From: Cypionkella sinensis
Lineage (GTDB): Bacteria > Pseudomonadota > Alphaproteobacteria > Rhodobacterales > Rhodobacteraceae
Assembly: GCF_042646385.1 (NCBI RefSeq)
Contig: NZ_JBHRTO010000001.1
Span: 1,922,001-1,986,000, forward strand
DNA length: 64,000 nucleotides
Direction of reading: 5' to 3'
The notes below the pieces were generated by a model. That model searched no databases. It saw nothing but the letters and a program-made list of their open reading frames with translations, and had not been told where the DNA came from. Positions 40,503-48,919 of this stretch are shown here, piece after piece (the stretch's first letter is position 1; the number at the start of each line of letters is the position of its first letter). Made by a program: the position numbers and the translations under genes.

Positions 40503-42662
40503 ATGCAAACCGACATTCCCATCGTCAAAGATCTGGTGCTGGTGGGGGGCGGCCATGCCCATGCGCTTGTCGCGCGGATGTGGGCGATGGACCCGCTGCC
40601 CGGTGTGCGGCTGACCCTGATCAACCCAGCCCCTGCCGCGCCCTACACCGGCATGTTGCCGGGCCTGATCGCCGGACATTACGCCCGTGACGAGATCATG
40701 ATCGACCTTGTCCGCCTTGCCCGCTTCGCCCAAGCGCGGCTTATACTGGATCGCGTCACGGGCATTGATCCTGCCAACCGCACCTTGCATTTCCAACACC
40801 GCCCGCCGCTGACCTACGATTTGTGCAGCATCGACATCGGCATCACCTCTGATCTGCCAAGCCTGCCGGGTTTCAGCCAACATGCCCATGCCGCCAAGCC
40901 GATGGGCGCGTTTGCAGATGGATGGGAAAGCTTTGTCGCCCGCGCGCTGCCCGCGCCGCAGGTGGTGGTGATCGGCGCGGGCGTGGGCGGGGTAGAGCTT
41001 GCGCTGGCCTGCAAGCATCGCCTGCCGCAGGCCAATGTCACCCTGCTGGAACAGGGGCCAACCGCCCTGCCTGCGCTCGGGGCCCGCGCCCGCCACGCCA
41101 TGCTCGCGCATGTTGACCGCGCGGGGATTTCACTGCGCACCGGGGCTGCGCCTGCCGCGTTCCACGCGGGCAGCGTCACGCTGCAAAGCGGTGCCGTGCT
41201 GCCTGCCGATTTCACCCTCGCCGTGGCTGGCAGCCGCCCGCAGCCGTGGCTGGCGGAAAGCGGCCTTGCGCTGCATGATGGGTTTCTGAGCGTCAGCAAC
41301 ACCTTGCAAACGTCAGACCCCGATATCTTCGCGGCGGGTGACTGCGTGCACCTGGGTTTTGCGCCGCGCCCCAAGGCCGGGGTTTACGCAGTGCGGGCAG
41401 CGCCGTTCCTGCTGCACAACCTGCGCGCCCGCCTGCTGGGCGGCGCGATGCGCGCCTTTAAGCCGCAGCGCGATTACCTCAAGCTGATCTCGACCGGGCA
41501 TAAATCTGCGGTGGCCGACAAATGGGGCCTGCCGCTGGATGGCGCTTGGCTTTGGGCGTGGAAAGACCGCATTGACCGCGCCTTCATGGCGAAATTTGCC
41601 GCCTACCCCGCCATGCCGCGCGCCCTGCCCACTCCCGCCGTGCCGGGGTTGTATGAGGCGATGGGCGACAAGCCGATGTGCGGCGGTTGCGGGGCCAAGC
41701 TGGGCTCAAGCGATCTCGCCACCGCTTTGTCCGCCCTGCCTGCACCACAGCGCCCCGAGGTCGCCTCTGGCCCCGGCGACGATGCTGCCATCCTGAACAC
41801 CGCAAGCGGCGTGCAGGTGATCACCACCGACCATCTGCGCAGCCTTACCCATGATCCCCGCATCATGGCACGCATCGCGGCCATTCACGCCTTGGGCGAT
41901 ATATGGGCGATGGGGGCCGCGCCGCAGGTGGCGCTTGCGCAGATCACCCTGCCCCGGATGTCTGGCGCCAAAGCCGCCGAGATGCTGGCCGAGATCATGG
42001 CCGAAGCCGCGGCGGTCTTTCGCGGCGCAGGCGCAGATGTGGTGGGTGGCCATACCGCGATCGGGTCGGAACTCAGCATCGGCTTCACCGTCACCGGGCT
42101 TGGCGCGCAGGCCATCCGCAAATCCGGCGCAAGGCCGGGTGACAGGCTGATCCTGACCAAAGCCATCGGCACTGGCACGATCATGGCCGCCGAAATGGCG
42201 ATGGCACGGGTGCCGGGCCTGATTCTCGGCGAAGCCGTCGCCCATGCGCTGACGCTGATGTGCCAACCGAGCGGCCCTGCGGCCAGCCACCTGACGCCGC
42301 ACGCCCATGCGATGACCGATGTGACGGGCTTTGGCCTTGCGGGCCATCTGCTGGAAATCCTCGACGCATCCGGCACCGCCGCCACCCTGCACAGCGATGC
42401 CATCCCGCTGCTGCCGGGGGCGCTGGCCTTGGCTGCTGCCGGTCAAGCCTCCAGCCTTGCGCCGGCCAACCGCGCCCAAGCCATTGGCCGCATCACCGGC
42501 CCCGATGTGCCGCTCAAGGCGCTGCTGTTTGATCCGCAAACCGCAGGCGGCCTGCTCGCTGCCGTGCCCGCCGACCATGCCGCAGCCCTGATCAGGGCTA
42601 TCCCCGGTTCTGCGATCATCGGCGAAATCACCGCAGGCCCGCCGCGCATCCATCTGCGCTAA
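40503..42662 (+). CDS. selD: Selenide, water dikinase SelD fused to an FAD/NAD(P) oxidoreductase
   Basis: 719-aa two-domain protein. Residues 1-380 are a pyridine nucleotide-disulfide oxidoreductase/NDH-2-like domain: LVGGGHAHALVARMWAM (FAD), PYTGMLPGLIAGHY, VVIGAGVGGVELALACKHR (NAD) and IFAAGDCVHLG. From about residue 385 comes SelD: MCGGCGAKLGSSDLATAL with the catalytic Cys and Lys, GDDAAIL, ADVVGGHTAIGSELS and MTDVTGFGLAGHLLEIL. It makes selenophosphate, here for MnmH next door; the redox half may supply reduced selenium. Start ATG 40503; a frame extending back over rpoN is discounted. Confidence 0.94.
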   Translation: MQTDIPIVKDLVLVGGGHAHALVARMWAMDPLPGVRLTLINPAPAAPYTGMLPGLIAGHYARDEIMIDLVRLARFAQARLILDRVTGIDPANRTLHFQHRPPLTYDLCSIDIGITSDLPSLPGFSQHAHAAKPMGAFADGWESFVARALPAPQVVVIGAGVGGVELALACKHRLPQANVTLLEQGPTALPALGARARHAMLAHVDRAGISLRTGAAPAAFHAGSVTLQSGAVLPADFTLAVAGSRPQPWLAESGLALHDGFLSVSNTLQTSDPDIFAAGDCVHLGFAPRPKAGVYAVRAAPFLLHNLRARLLGGAMRAFKPQRDYLKLISTGHKSAVADKWGLPLDGAWLWAWKDRIDRAFMAKFAAYPAMPRALPTPAVPGLYEAMGDKPMCGGCGAKLGSSDLATALSALPAPQRPEVASGPGDDAAILNTASGVQVITTDHLRSLTHDPRIMARIAAIHALGDIWAMGAAPQVALAQITLPRMSGAKAAEMLAEIMAEAAAVFRGAGADVVGGHTAIGSELSIGFTVTGLGAQAIRKSGARPGDRLILTKAIGTGTIMAAEMAMARVPGLILGEAVAHALTLMCQPSGPAASHLTPHAHAMTDVTGFGLAGHLLEILDASGTAATLHSDAIPLLPGALALAAAGQASSLAPANRAQAIGRITGPDVPLKALLFDPQTAGGLLAAVPADHAAALIRAIPGSAIIGEITAGPPRIHLR

Positions 42663-42667
42663 GCCCG

Positions 42668-42723
42668 TTCACCTTGGCGCAAATACTCCCGCCGGAGGCC
42701 CGCCCTGCCGCGCGCGGCAGGGC
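42668..42723 (+). repeat. Short intergenic repeat followed by a hairpin, after selD
   Basis: TTCACCTTGGCGCAAATACT is a variant of the motif at 16667, followed by CTCC-cgcc-GGAG and the hairpin GCCCTGCCG/CGGCAGGGC at 42702-42723. It starts 5 bp after the selD stop and lies in the convergent gap with mnmH, where the hairpin can end transcription. Confidence 0.6.
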
Positions 42724-42780
42724 CCGAGCCAAGCCGCAGGGCGCAGGCGAGAAAAACCCGTGCGGCGGCACGCCGCGCCG

Positions 42781-43830
42781 CTAGATCACCGTCTGAGCCG
42801 CGCGCGCCACCTGATCGGCCAAGCCCGCCAGATCATCCGGGCGCAATCCCGCTGCCGTGACATCCACGCAGCGCACCGCCAGCCGCGCGCGGTGCTTGGC
42901 ATAGCGCGGATCGTAATGCTGCTGCATCAGCCCCGCCGCCAGATCGACAAAAGCCCCGGCCTCGGCCATCGCCTGCCATGCGTCGATCTGCGCGCTTGCG
43001 TGGAAGGGCCGCAACTGCGCCACCACCCCCGCCAGCCGCGCGCCATCCTCGACCAGATCGGCATAGGCCCGCACCAGATACGCCGCCCGCGCCGAGACCT
43101 CTGCCGCAATCGCGACCCGGGGCGCTGCCGCCATCGCCTTCCACAGCCACGGCGGCAAGCGCCGCTCGCCCACTTTCGAGCTTTCCGCCTCGATCACCAC
43201 CGGGCGCGCGGGGTCGAGCCGGGCGATGGCCAGCGCCAAAGCGCCCTCAAACGCCTTTTGCGACGGCTGCCGCCCGCGCTGGCCAAACACTGATCCGCGA
43301 TGATGCGCCAGCCCCTCCAGATCCAGCACCTGCACGCCCCGCGCGGGCAGCAGGTTCAGGATTTCGGTCTTGGCCGAGCCGGTATTGCCATCCAGCAGCA
43401 CCACCGGGCAGGGAAACGGCGTGTCATAGAGCGCCTTCACCACCAGCGCCCGCCACGCTTTGTAGCCGCCCGCAATCGTCTCGACCCGCCAGCCAACCTG
43501 GGCAAGGATCAGCGCAAACGAGCCTGACCGTTGCCCGCCGCGCCAGCAATACACCAAAGGCCGCCAGCCCCCCGGCTTGTCGGCCAACGGCCCCTGCAAA
43601 TGCCGCGCCACGTTCTGCGCCACCAGTGCGGCACCAATCTTGCGCGCGGTGAACGGGCTGACCTGTTTGTAGATCGTGCCGACCTGCGCGCGTTCGGTAT
43701 CATCCAGCACCGGCAAGGATATCGCCCCCGGCAGATGATCGTCGGCGTATTCGGCAGGGGCGCGCGCGTCGATGATGTCATCAAAGCCAAGCGCCGCAAG
43801 GTCGGACAATGAGGTCAGGGTGATCGCCAT
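42781..43830 (-). CDS. mnmH: tRNA 2-selenouridine synthase MnmH (SelU)
   Basis: Replaces sulfur by selenium in the wobble 2-thiouridine of some tRNAs using selenophosphate. 349 aa: an N-terminal rhodanese domain (IIDARAPAEYADDHLPGAISLPVLDD, active-site Cys in VYCWRGGQRSGS) and a C-terminal P-loop domain (VLLDGNTGSAKTEILNLL; VIEAESSKVGERRLP). Start ATG 43830; an extension to 43980 overlaps the divergent DUF1287 gene. It is convergent with selD, its supplier. Confidence 0.95.
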   Translation of the reverse strand: MAITLTSLSDLAALGFDDIIDARAPAEYADDHLPGAISLPVLDDTERAQVGTIYKQVSPFTARKIGAALVAQNVARHLQGPLADKPGGWRPLVYCWRGGQRSGSFALILAQVGWRVETIAGGYKAWRALVVKALYDTPFPCPVVLLDGNTGSAKTEILNLLPARGVQVLDLEGLAHHRGSVFGQRGRQPSQKAFEGALALAIARLDPARPVVIEAESSKVGERRLPPWLWKAMAAAPRVAIAAEVSARAAYLVRAYADLVEDGARLAGVVAQLRPFHASAQIDAWQAMAEAGAFVDLAAGLMQQHYDPRYAKHRARLAVRCVDVTAAGLRPDDLAGLADQVARAAQTVI

Positions 43831-43922
43831 GCCTTCTGATAGCTGATCAAAGCTTTGGCGGATAGATGCCGAAGCATCTTCCCGGTCTGGCGCGGGTGCG
43901 GCCGCGCGGGCAAGATCGCGCC

Positions 43923-44525
43923 ATGCGTATCCTGCTGTTCTGCCTGTTTCTCGCCCTGCCCGCCGCCGCCCAAGAGGCACCGGCGCTGATCACCGCAGCC
44001 CGTGCTCAGGTGGGCGTCACCACAAGCTATGATCCCAGCTATCAGCGTCTGGACTTTCCCGGCGGCGATGTGGACCCGGCCCGCGGGGTCTGCACCGATG
44101 TGATCATCCGCGCGCTGCGCAAAGCTTGGGACGTTGATCTGCAACTGGCGGTCAATCGCGATATGAAGGCGCATTTCTCGGCCTATCCGCAGCAATGGGG
44201 TCTGAAGTCCACCGACCGCAACATCGACCACCGCCGCGTGCCAAACCTGCAAACTCTGTTCACCCGGATCGGGGCCGAGCTGCCCGTGACCAGCGATGCC
44301 GCCGATTACCAACCCGGCGATGTGGTGACATGGCTGCTGCCCGGCAACCTGCCGCATATCGGCCTGATCTCGGACAGCCGCAGCGCTGACGGCACCCGCC
44401 CGCAGGTGCTGCACAACATCGGCGCAGGCGCGCAGGAAGAAGACCGCCTGTTTGATTTCCCGATCACTGGCCACTATCGCCTTGGCCCGGACGCAGTCGC
44501 GCAGCTTGTCAGGCTTGGGCGCTAG
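43923..44525 (+). CDS. DUF1287 secreted protein
   Basis: 200 aa with a signal peptide (MRILLFCLFLALPAAAQ). Conserved blocks are ARAQVGVTTSYDPSYQRLDFPGGDVDPARGVCTDVIIRALRKAWDVDLQ, MKAHFSAYPQQWG, TDRNIDHRRVPNL and YQPGDVVTWLLPGNLPHIGLIS. The Cys, His and Asp pattern is reminiscent of NlpC/P60-like papain folds, which suggests cell-wall related hydrolysis, but DUF1287 has no assigned function that I can state. The C-terminus overlaps the convergent DUF2332 gene by 17 bp. Confidence 0.85.
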   Translation: MRILLFCLFLALPAAAQEAPALITAARAQVGVTTSYDPSYQRLDFPGGDVDPARGVCTDVIIRALRKAWDVDLQLAVNRDMKAHFSAYPQQWGLKSTDRNIDHRRVPNLQTLFTRIGAELPVTSDAADYQPGDVVTWLLPGNLPHIGLISDSRSADGTRPQVLHNIGAGAQEEDRLFDFPITGHYRLGPDAVAQLVRLGR

Positions 44526-45564
44526 GCGCGGCCCACTCTATCCAGCGGCCATGAAAATCCGCGCGCCCGAGCGCGATATCCTGCGCCGCACCACCGCACC
44601 ACAGCCGCAGTGTCAAAGCCGCGCCATGGTCTTGCGCATCCGCCTCCATCGCCAGATGCGCCAGCGGGGCATCAGCGGTGGCACGCGCCCCGGCAGCTTC
44701 CAGCAAAGCCAACCCGCGTGCCTTTGCGGCGGCGGGGAAATATTGCCAAGCGATGGTATGATACACCAGATGCAGGCGCCCCGGATACGGTTGGGCAAGG
44801 CGCTTTTCCAGCCAGTCAATCGCGTCGTCTTGCTGCACCACCGGGCCGTAAGCCGCCAAAGCCTCTAGCCCCTTCCGCGTCCGCGCCAACCGCTCGGTCT
44901 GGTCGGCCCAGATATAGGACAGCGCTCGCAGGCGATCCCGCACCGGGTCCAGCGGATGCAGATCAACCCCGGCCCGCGCTGCCACCTGCGGCACTGCATC
45001 GGGCGGCAAAGCCCCGCGCCAGACCGGGTTCAGCCGGATCGCCGCATCTTTCGGGCCAAACTGCGCGCCGATATCCAGCGCATAGCGATCCCACAGCAGG
45101 TTCAGACCCGCACTCGCCCCCAGTTCCGACAATACCAACGGCAGACCCAGCCGCGCGGTCAGCAACTGTCCCGCCGCGATCAACACGGCAGAGCGGCGGA
45201 TTTCATTGGTTTGCGGCGGATGATCCAACCATTGATGCAGGATCGCGGGGTGGGCGCGCAGGGTGTGCAGCAGAAGGGATGTTGCTTGGGGATCGGCAAC
45301 AGCCTCGGGCGCGCGGTAGAACGCCGCCAGTTCCGGTGCAGCGCCGCTTAACACCAGACCATGCAGGCCCCCGGCCAATCGCAGCGCCAGCGCATCCCCC
45401 GCGCGGGAAAGATCGCCGGGCCATCCCAACACCCTGTCCTCGACACTGTGGCCCGGCGTCATCGCGGCGGCGAGAATGGTCAACACGCGCGCGGTCAGCG
45501 GCGAGCCGAGGCTTTCACAGCCTGCGGCTTGGTTGCGAAACATCGCGCGCACGGCTGCGCTCAC
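44509..45564 (-). CDS. DUF2332 family protein
   Basis: 351 aa, GTG start overlapping the pth stop (GTGA). Features typical of the family are FRNQAAGCESLGSPLTARVLTILA, NEIRRSAVLIAAG, LVLSELGASAGLNLLWDRYAL, WADQTERLARTRKGLEAL and VYHTIAWQYFP. The LSELGASAGLNL segment resembles a nucleotide/SAM-binding loop, so a methyltransferase-like fold is possible; no function is established. Confidence 0.85.
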   Translation of the reverse strand: MSAAVRAMFRNQAAGCESLGSPLTARVLTILAAAMTPGHSVEDRVLGWPGDLSRAGDALALRLAGGLHGLVLSGAAPELAAFYRAPEAVADPQATSLLLHTLRAHPAILHQWLDHPPQTNEIRRSAVLIAAGQLLTARLGLPLVLSELGASAGLNLLWDRYALDIGAQFGPKDAAIRLNPVWRGALPPDAVPQVAARAGVDLHPLDPVRDRLRALSYIWADQTERLARTRKGLEALAAYGPVVQQDDAIDWLEKRLAQPYPGRLHLVYHTIAWQYFPAAAKARGLALLEAAGARATADAPLAHLAMEADAQDHGAALTLRLWCGGAAQDIALGRADFHGRWIEWAAPSAQA

Positions 45565-46244
45565 TTGAAGAAATCTTTCAGGCGCGCGAGTGGGCTGGTC
45601 TCTGCCGCCGGTTCTGCGGGGGGGAGCGGTTTGGCTGGCTTGGCGGGCTTGTCCTCCGCAGCCGTCGAAGATCGTGGCGGCGCGGTGCGCAGGGCGACGG
45701 CGTTCATGAAGCGGCCTCCGTCGCCTTCGGCGAGGGCTTGCGCGCCGTCAGAGATGCCGCGCAACAGGTCGTCGAGCCAATCCTGATCGGCCTTGGCGAA
45801 ATCATGCAGCACGTAAGCGGCCACCGCATCCTTGTGGCCGGGGTGGCCGATGCCGAGGCGGACGCGGCCGTAGGCTTCGCCCAGATGGGCGTGGATCGAG
45901 CGCAGGCCGTTGTGTCCGGCATGACCGCCGCCCTGTTTCACGCGGCACTTGCCGGGGGCGAGGTCTAGCTCGTCGTGAAAGACGGTGATGTCGGCAAGGT
46001 CAATCTTGAAGAAATCCACCGCCGCGCGCACCGATTGGCCCGAGAGATTCATGAAGGTTTCGGGTTTCAGCAGCACGACCTTTTCCGACCCTAACCGACC
46101 CTCTGACACCAGCCCCTGATAGCCGCGCCGCCACGGGGAAAAGCCGTGATCTGCCGCGATCCGGTCCAGCGCCATGAAGCCGATATTGTGGCGGTTGCCC
46201 GCATATTTCGCGCCCGGATTTCCGAGGCCTACAAAGAGTTTCAT
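45561..46244 (-). CDS. pth: Peptidyl-tRNA hydrolase
   Basis: Recycles tRNA from drop-off peptidyl-tRNA. 227 aa: KLFVGLGNPGAKYAGNRHNIGFMALDRIA holds the catalytic His; LLKPETFMNLSGQSVRAAVDFFKI, VFHDELDLAPGKCRVKQGGGHAGHNGLRSIHAHLG and RVRLGIGHPGHKDAVAAYVLHDF follow. The last 35 residues are a Pro/Ala/Lys-rich tail (SSTAAEDKPAKPAKPLPP) absent from E. coli Pth. It is usually beside rplY; here the glycosyltransferase gene and repeats separate them. Confidence 0.96.
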   Translation of the reverse strand: MKLFVGLGNPGAKYAGNRHNIGFMALDRIAADHGFSPWRRGYQGLVSEGRLGSEKVVLLKPETFMNLSGQSVRAAVDFFKIDLADITVFHDELDLAPGKCRVKQGGGHAGHNGLRSIHAHLGEAYGRVRLGIGHPGHKDAVAAYVLHDFAKADQDWLDDLLRGISDGAQALAEGDGGRFMNAVALRTAPPRSSTAAEDKPAKPAKPLPPAEPAAETSPLARLKDFFK

Positions 46245-46498
46245 CCTGCCTCACCGCTTTGCCGACTGCGGGCTATAAATGCCCTGCCGGGGTCTGCAAT
46301 ACAAGGCGGGGCGGATGGTCCCAATTCGGGACCAAAAAAGTTTATTTTATTTCAATGTCTTGACGATGCCGATTTAACGAATTTTTAACCTTTCGGCCAT
46401 GCACGACACCCGAGCCCGGCTTGACTTGACCCGCGCCCGCCTTCACGTTGCAGGCACAGGCCACCCGGTGAGGCCAGATCAGAAAGACACAGGCAGGC

Positions 46499-47557
46499 GT
46501 GCGGATAACGGTTTTAGCTTCGATGCGGAACGAAGGCCCATTCATTGTGGAATGGCTTTGCTGGTATCGGATGCTGGGCTTTACCGATGTGGTGGTTGTG
46601 ACCAACAACTGCACCGACCATTCGCCTGCGTTGCTGGATGCGCTGCAAGCGCAGGGACTGGTGCATCACATCCGCCATGATATCGAACCCGGCCAGCGCA
46701 TCACCCGCGCCAAGCTGAACGCAGCGGTGGGGCACAAGGCGGTGCGGCGCTGCGATTGGCTGATGATCTGCGATGTCGATGAGTTTCTGGTGATCCACCG
46801 CGGCGAAGGGCTGATCGGCGATCTGATTGATCTGACCGCGCCTGAGCCGCCCTATCTGGGCATGTCGATCAACTGGCGGGTGTTTGGCACCTCGGGGCGC
46901 AAGGTGTTTGAAGATCGCCCGGTGCATCGGCAATTCACCTATGCCCATGACGACGAGCACCGTTCGTCGCGGTTTGTGAAGTCGATCTTTCGGCTGGTGA
47001 AGTTCTTCGGCCATCTGGGCGAGCATACCCCGCGCGGGTTCAACTATGACAAGGCCGCGCAAAAGCGGGGCAAGCCGGGGGGGATCTGGGTGAATCCGGC
47101 GGGGGAAAAGCTGCCGCATTGGGCACCGCTGGACACGCATCTGACGCTGATGCCGCAGGCGCTGGTCAGTCACGAGGTGGCGCAGATCAACCATTACATG
47201 CTGCGGTCGGTGGAAACCTATCGGCTGAAGCGCGGCACGAAATCGCCTGTGGCCTTGGGGGATCGCTATCGCGCGCAGTATTTTCGCAATGCAGATGCCG
47301 GGCGCAGCGTGGATCTGTCGGCCTTTCGCTATTCGGCGCGGTTTGATGCCTTGCACGAGCAGGTGATGGCGCTGCCGGATGTGGCGCGGCTGCACGCGTT
47401 ATGCTGCGCCGATCATGTGAAGGCGATTGCCGAGAGGGCGGGCGGAAAGGCCGAGGATGATCCGCGATACGGCGCGTTTCTGGCGCAGGCAGAGGGGTTG
47501 GCGGCTGCAACCTCGGACGGTGAAGCGGCTGAGACGCAAACGCCATCACGGGACTAG
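46499..47557 (+). CDS. Glycosyltransferase family 2/92-like protein
   Basis: 352 aa from a GTG start. ITVLASMRNEGPFIVEWLCWYRMLGFTDVVVVTNNCTD is a nucleotide-sugar binding start, with WLMICDVDEFLVIHRGEG as the DxD motif; INWRVFGTSGRKVF and HYMLRSVETYRLKRGTK are typical of this bacterial subgroup, often annotated as GT2 family 4 and found with surface polysaccharides. There are no membrane segments. The acceptor is unknown. The 254-bp gap upstream holds AT-rich DNA (TTTATTTTATTTC near 46341) that may contain its promoter. Confidence 0.82.
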   Translation: MRITVLASMRNEGPFIVEWLCWYRMLGFTDVVVVTNNCTDHSPALLDALQAQGLVHHIRHDIEPGQRITRAKLNAAVGHKAVRRCDWLMICDVDEFLVIHRGEGLIGDLIDLTAPEPPYLGMSINWRVFGTSGRKVFEDRPVHRQFTYAHDDEHRSSRFVKSIFRLVKFFGHLGEHTPRGFNYDKAAQKRGKPGGIWVNPAGEKLPHWAPLDTHLTLMPQALVSHEVAQINHYMLRSVETYRLKRGTKSPVALGDRYRAQYFRNADAGRSVDLSAFRYSARFDALHEQVMALPDVARLHALCCADHVKAIAERAGGKAEDDPRYGAFLAQAEGLAAATSDGEAAETQTPSRD

Positions 47558-47586
47558 CGTGGATCGAGGTTTCCCTTGAGGATAGG

Positions 47587-47795
47587 TGGCGAAGGCCATC
47601 GCCTTCGCCAAGCGATACCGATGCCGCTGAAACCGCCGGGCCCCAAAGGCCCGGCCAGCGCCCGACCCGCCGATGGTGGGCGCTTCTCGCCCGCCGGGTC
47701 GGGCGCTGGCCTCAACGGGTATCTCGTGGGATTGTTTACAGGGGGAAACCGCACACGCGGGCGGGGAAACGCGAGGCGTTTCCTATCTCCGCCCG
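47587..47795 (-). repeat. Multi-hairpin intergenic element (element 1, minus orientation)
   Basis: Read on the minus strand: GGGCGG/CCGCCC-closed hairpin GGAAACGC/GCGTTTCC, a 46-nt linker, a compound hairpin with outer stem GGCCAGCGCCCGACCC and inner GGGCG-agaag-style loop, CGGGCC-ttt-GGGCCCG, and a terminal hairpin GGCGAAGGC-GATG-CCTTCGCC. It is close to identical in layout, and about 85% in sequence by eye, to 53645-53852 on the plus strand. Lies between the convergent glycosyltransferase and rplY genes. Confidence 0.75.
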
Positions 47796-47830
47796 AAGCA
47801 GGCGCAGGCATGTCGATTCGGCCTTAGACC

Positions 47831-48078
47831 CGCCCCGAAAGAAAACTCTGCGGGGCAGAGTTTTCCGGGGCGTTGTGCATAAGGCGGAACGCCGTTGCGC
47901 AAGGGGAGTTGAGCAGCAGGCTATGCAGTTAAGAAATCGGGACGCGCCTGCCTGGCTGGCGCGGAAACGCGCCTGCCGGGGGCAGGCAGGCGCGGCCCGA
48001 TTTGTTTGGGAACAAATCGGGCAAGAGAAACAAGCGCTTGCGCAAAAGAAAAGGCGCAGAGGTTTCCCCCTGCGCCCC
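47831..48078 (+). repeat. Multi-hairpin intergenic element, most diverged copy (element 4)
   Basis: The same order of structures as the other elements: CGCCCCG/CGGGGCG closing GAAAACTCTG/CAGAGTTTTC (47831-47872), a linker, a compound hairpin CGCGCCTGCC/GGCAGGCGCG enclosing GGCGCG-gaaa-CGCGCC (47944-47994), CCCGATTTGTT/AACAAATCGGG (47996-48021), and a last hairpin GGCGCAG/CTGCGCC (48053-48076). Stem sequences are quite different from the other copies. It starts 35 bp from element 1, head to head. Confidence 0.55.
48043..48076 (-). terminator. Intrinsic terminator of rplY
   Basis: On the minus strand GGCGCAG-N10-CTGCGCC is followed by TTTTCTTTTG, 24 bp after the rplY stop. It is also the last hairpin of the structured element 47831-48078. 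Confidence 0.75.
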
Positions 48079-48099
48079 TGATTGCAAATCCGCTGCGGA

Positions 48100-48696
48100 T
48101 TATTCGGCGTCAGCGCCTTCGACGTAACCAGCAGGTGCCGCCACGTTGGCGATCACGAAGTTACGGTCGATGGTGGCCTTGGTGCCTTCCGGCAGGACCA
48201 CGTCATTGATGTGGATGACGTCACCGATTTTGCGGCCCGTCAGGTCGACGGTAATGTGGTCGGGGATATCGCCTGCCAGCACGTTCAGTTCGACATCGTT
48301 GCGCACCACGGTCAGGGTACCGCCACGCTTCAGGCCGGGGCTTGCTTCGTGGTTGATGAAGGTGACGTGGATGAACAGGTTGATGCGGTTTTCGTCGTGC
48401 AGGCGCATCAGGTCGACGTGGGTCGGCAGGTCTTTGACGACATCGCGCTGCACAGCGCGGCAGATCACATGCACGTCCGGCTGGCCTTCAACCTTGAGGT
48501 TGAACAGCGACGACAGGAAGCGGCCGGCTTTCAGGCGCTTCAGCAGGGCGTTGTAAGGGATCTTGATCGGCTGGGGAGCCGTGTTATCGCCATAGACGAT
48601 GCCGGGAACGAAGCCATCACGACGTGATTGACGAGCGGCCCCCTTGCCTGTCCCCGTACGAACTTCGGCGTGAAGATCAAGGATCTCGCGTGCCAT
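48100..48696 (-). CDS. rplY: 50S ribosomal protein L25/general stress protein Ctc
   Basis: 5S rRNA-binding ribosomal protein, 198 aa, long (Ctc/TL5) form: the N-terminal domain REILDLHAEVRTGTGKGAARQSRRDGFVPGIVYG and IPYNALLKRLKAGRF, then the C-terminal domain HVTFINHEASPGLKRGGTLTVVRNDVELNVLAGDIPDHITVDLTGRKIGDVIHINDV. Start ATG 48696 has GGAGA eight bases upstream. Confidence 0.96.
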   Translation of the reverse strand: MAREILDLHAEVRTGTGKGAARQSRRDGFVPGIVYGDNTAPQPIKIPYNALLKRLKAGRFLSSLFNLKVEGQPDVHVICRAVQRDVVKDLPTHVDLMRLHDENRINLFIHVTFINHEASPGLKRGGTLTVVRNDVELNVLAGDIPDHITVDLTGRKIGDVIHINDVVLPEGTKATIDRNFVIANVAAPAGYVEGADAE

Positions 48697-48919
48697 GTTA
48701 TTTCTCCATATATATATCCGCCAACGTTCAAGGGTGCATGGCGCGACCGGGGGCCTATAGCGGGGAATCACCGCGAAGGAAAGCTGGTTTTTCGGGCTTG
48801 ATCTGCGGTGGTCTGCATCGAAACGGGTATTTGATCAAAACAACCATTGCGGTGTCGGACATGGGATGGCGTAGGGGTCGTGCGGTGGGCTAGGAGGAGG
48901 CACGCTGCAGGAGAATGCC

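Noticed and set aside
47576..47882. Small open frames (69-85 codons) inside the structured element
   Set aside because: They run through palindromic DNA, lack ribosome sites and are not kept between element copies.
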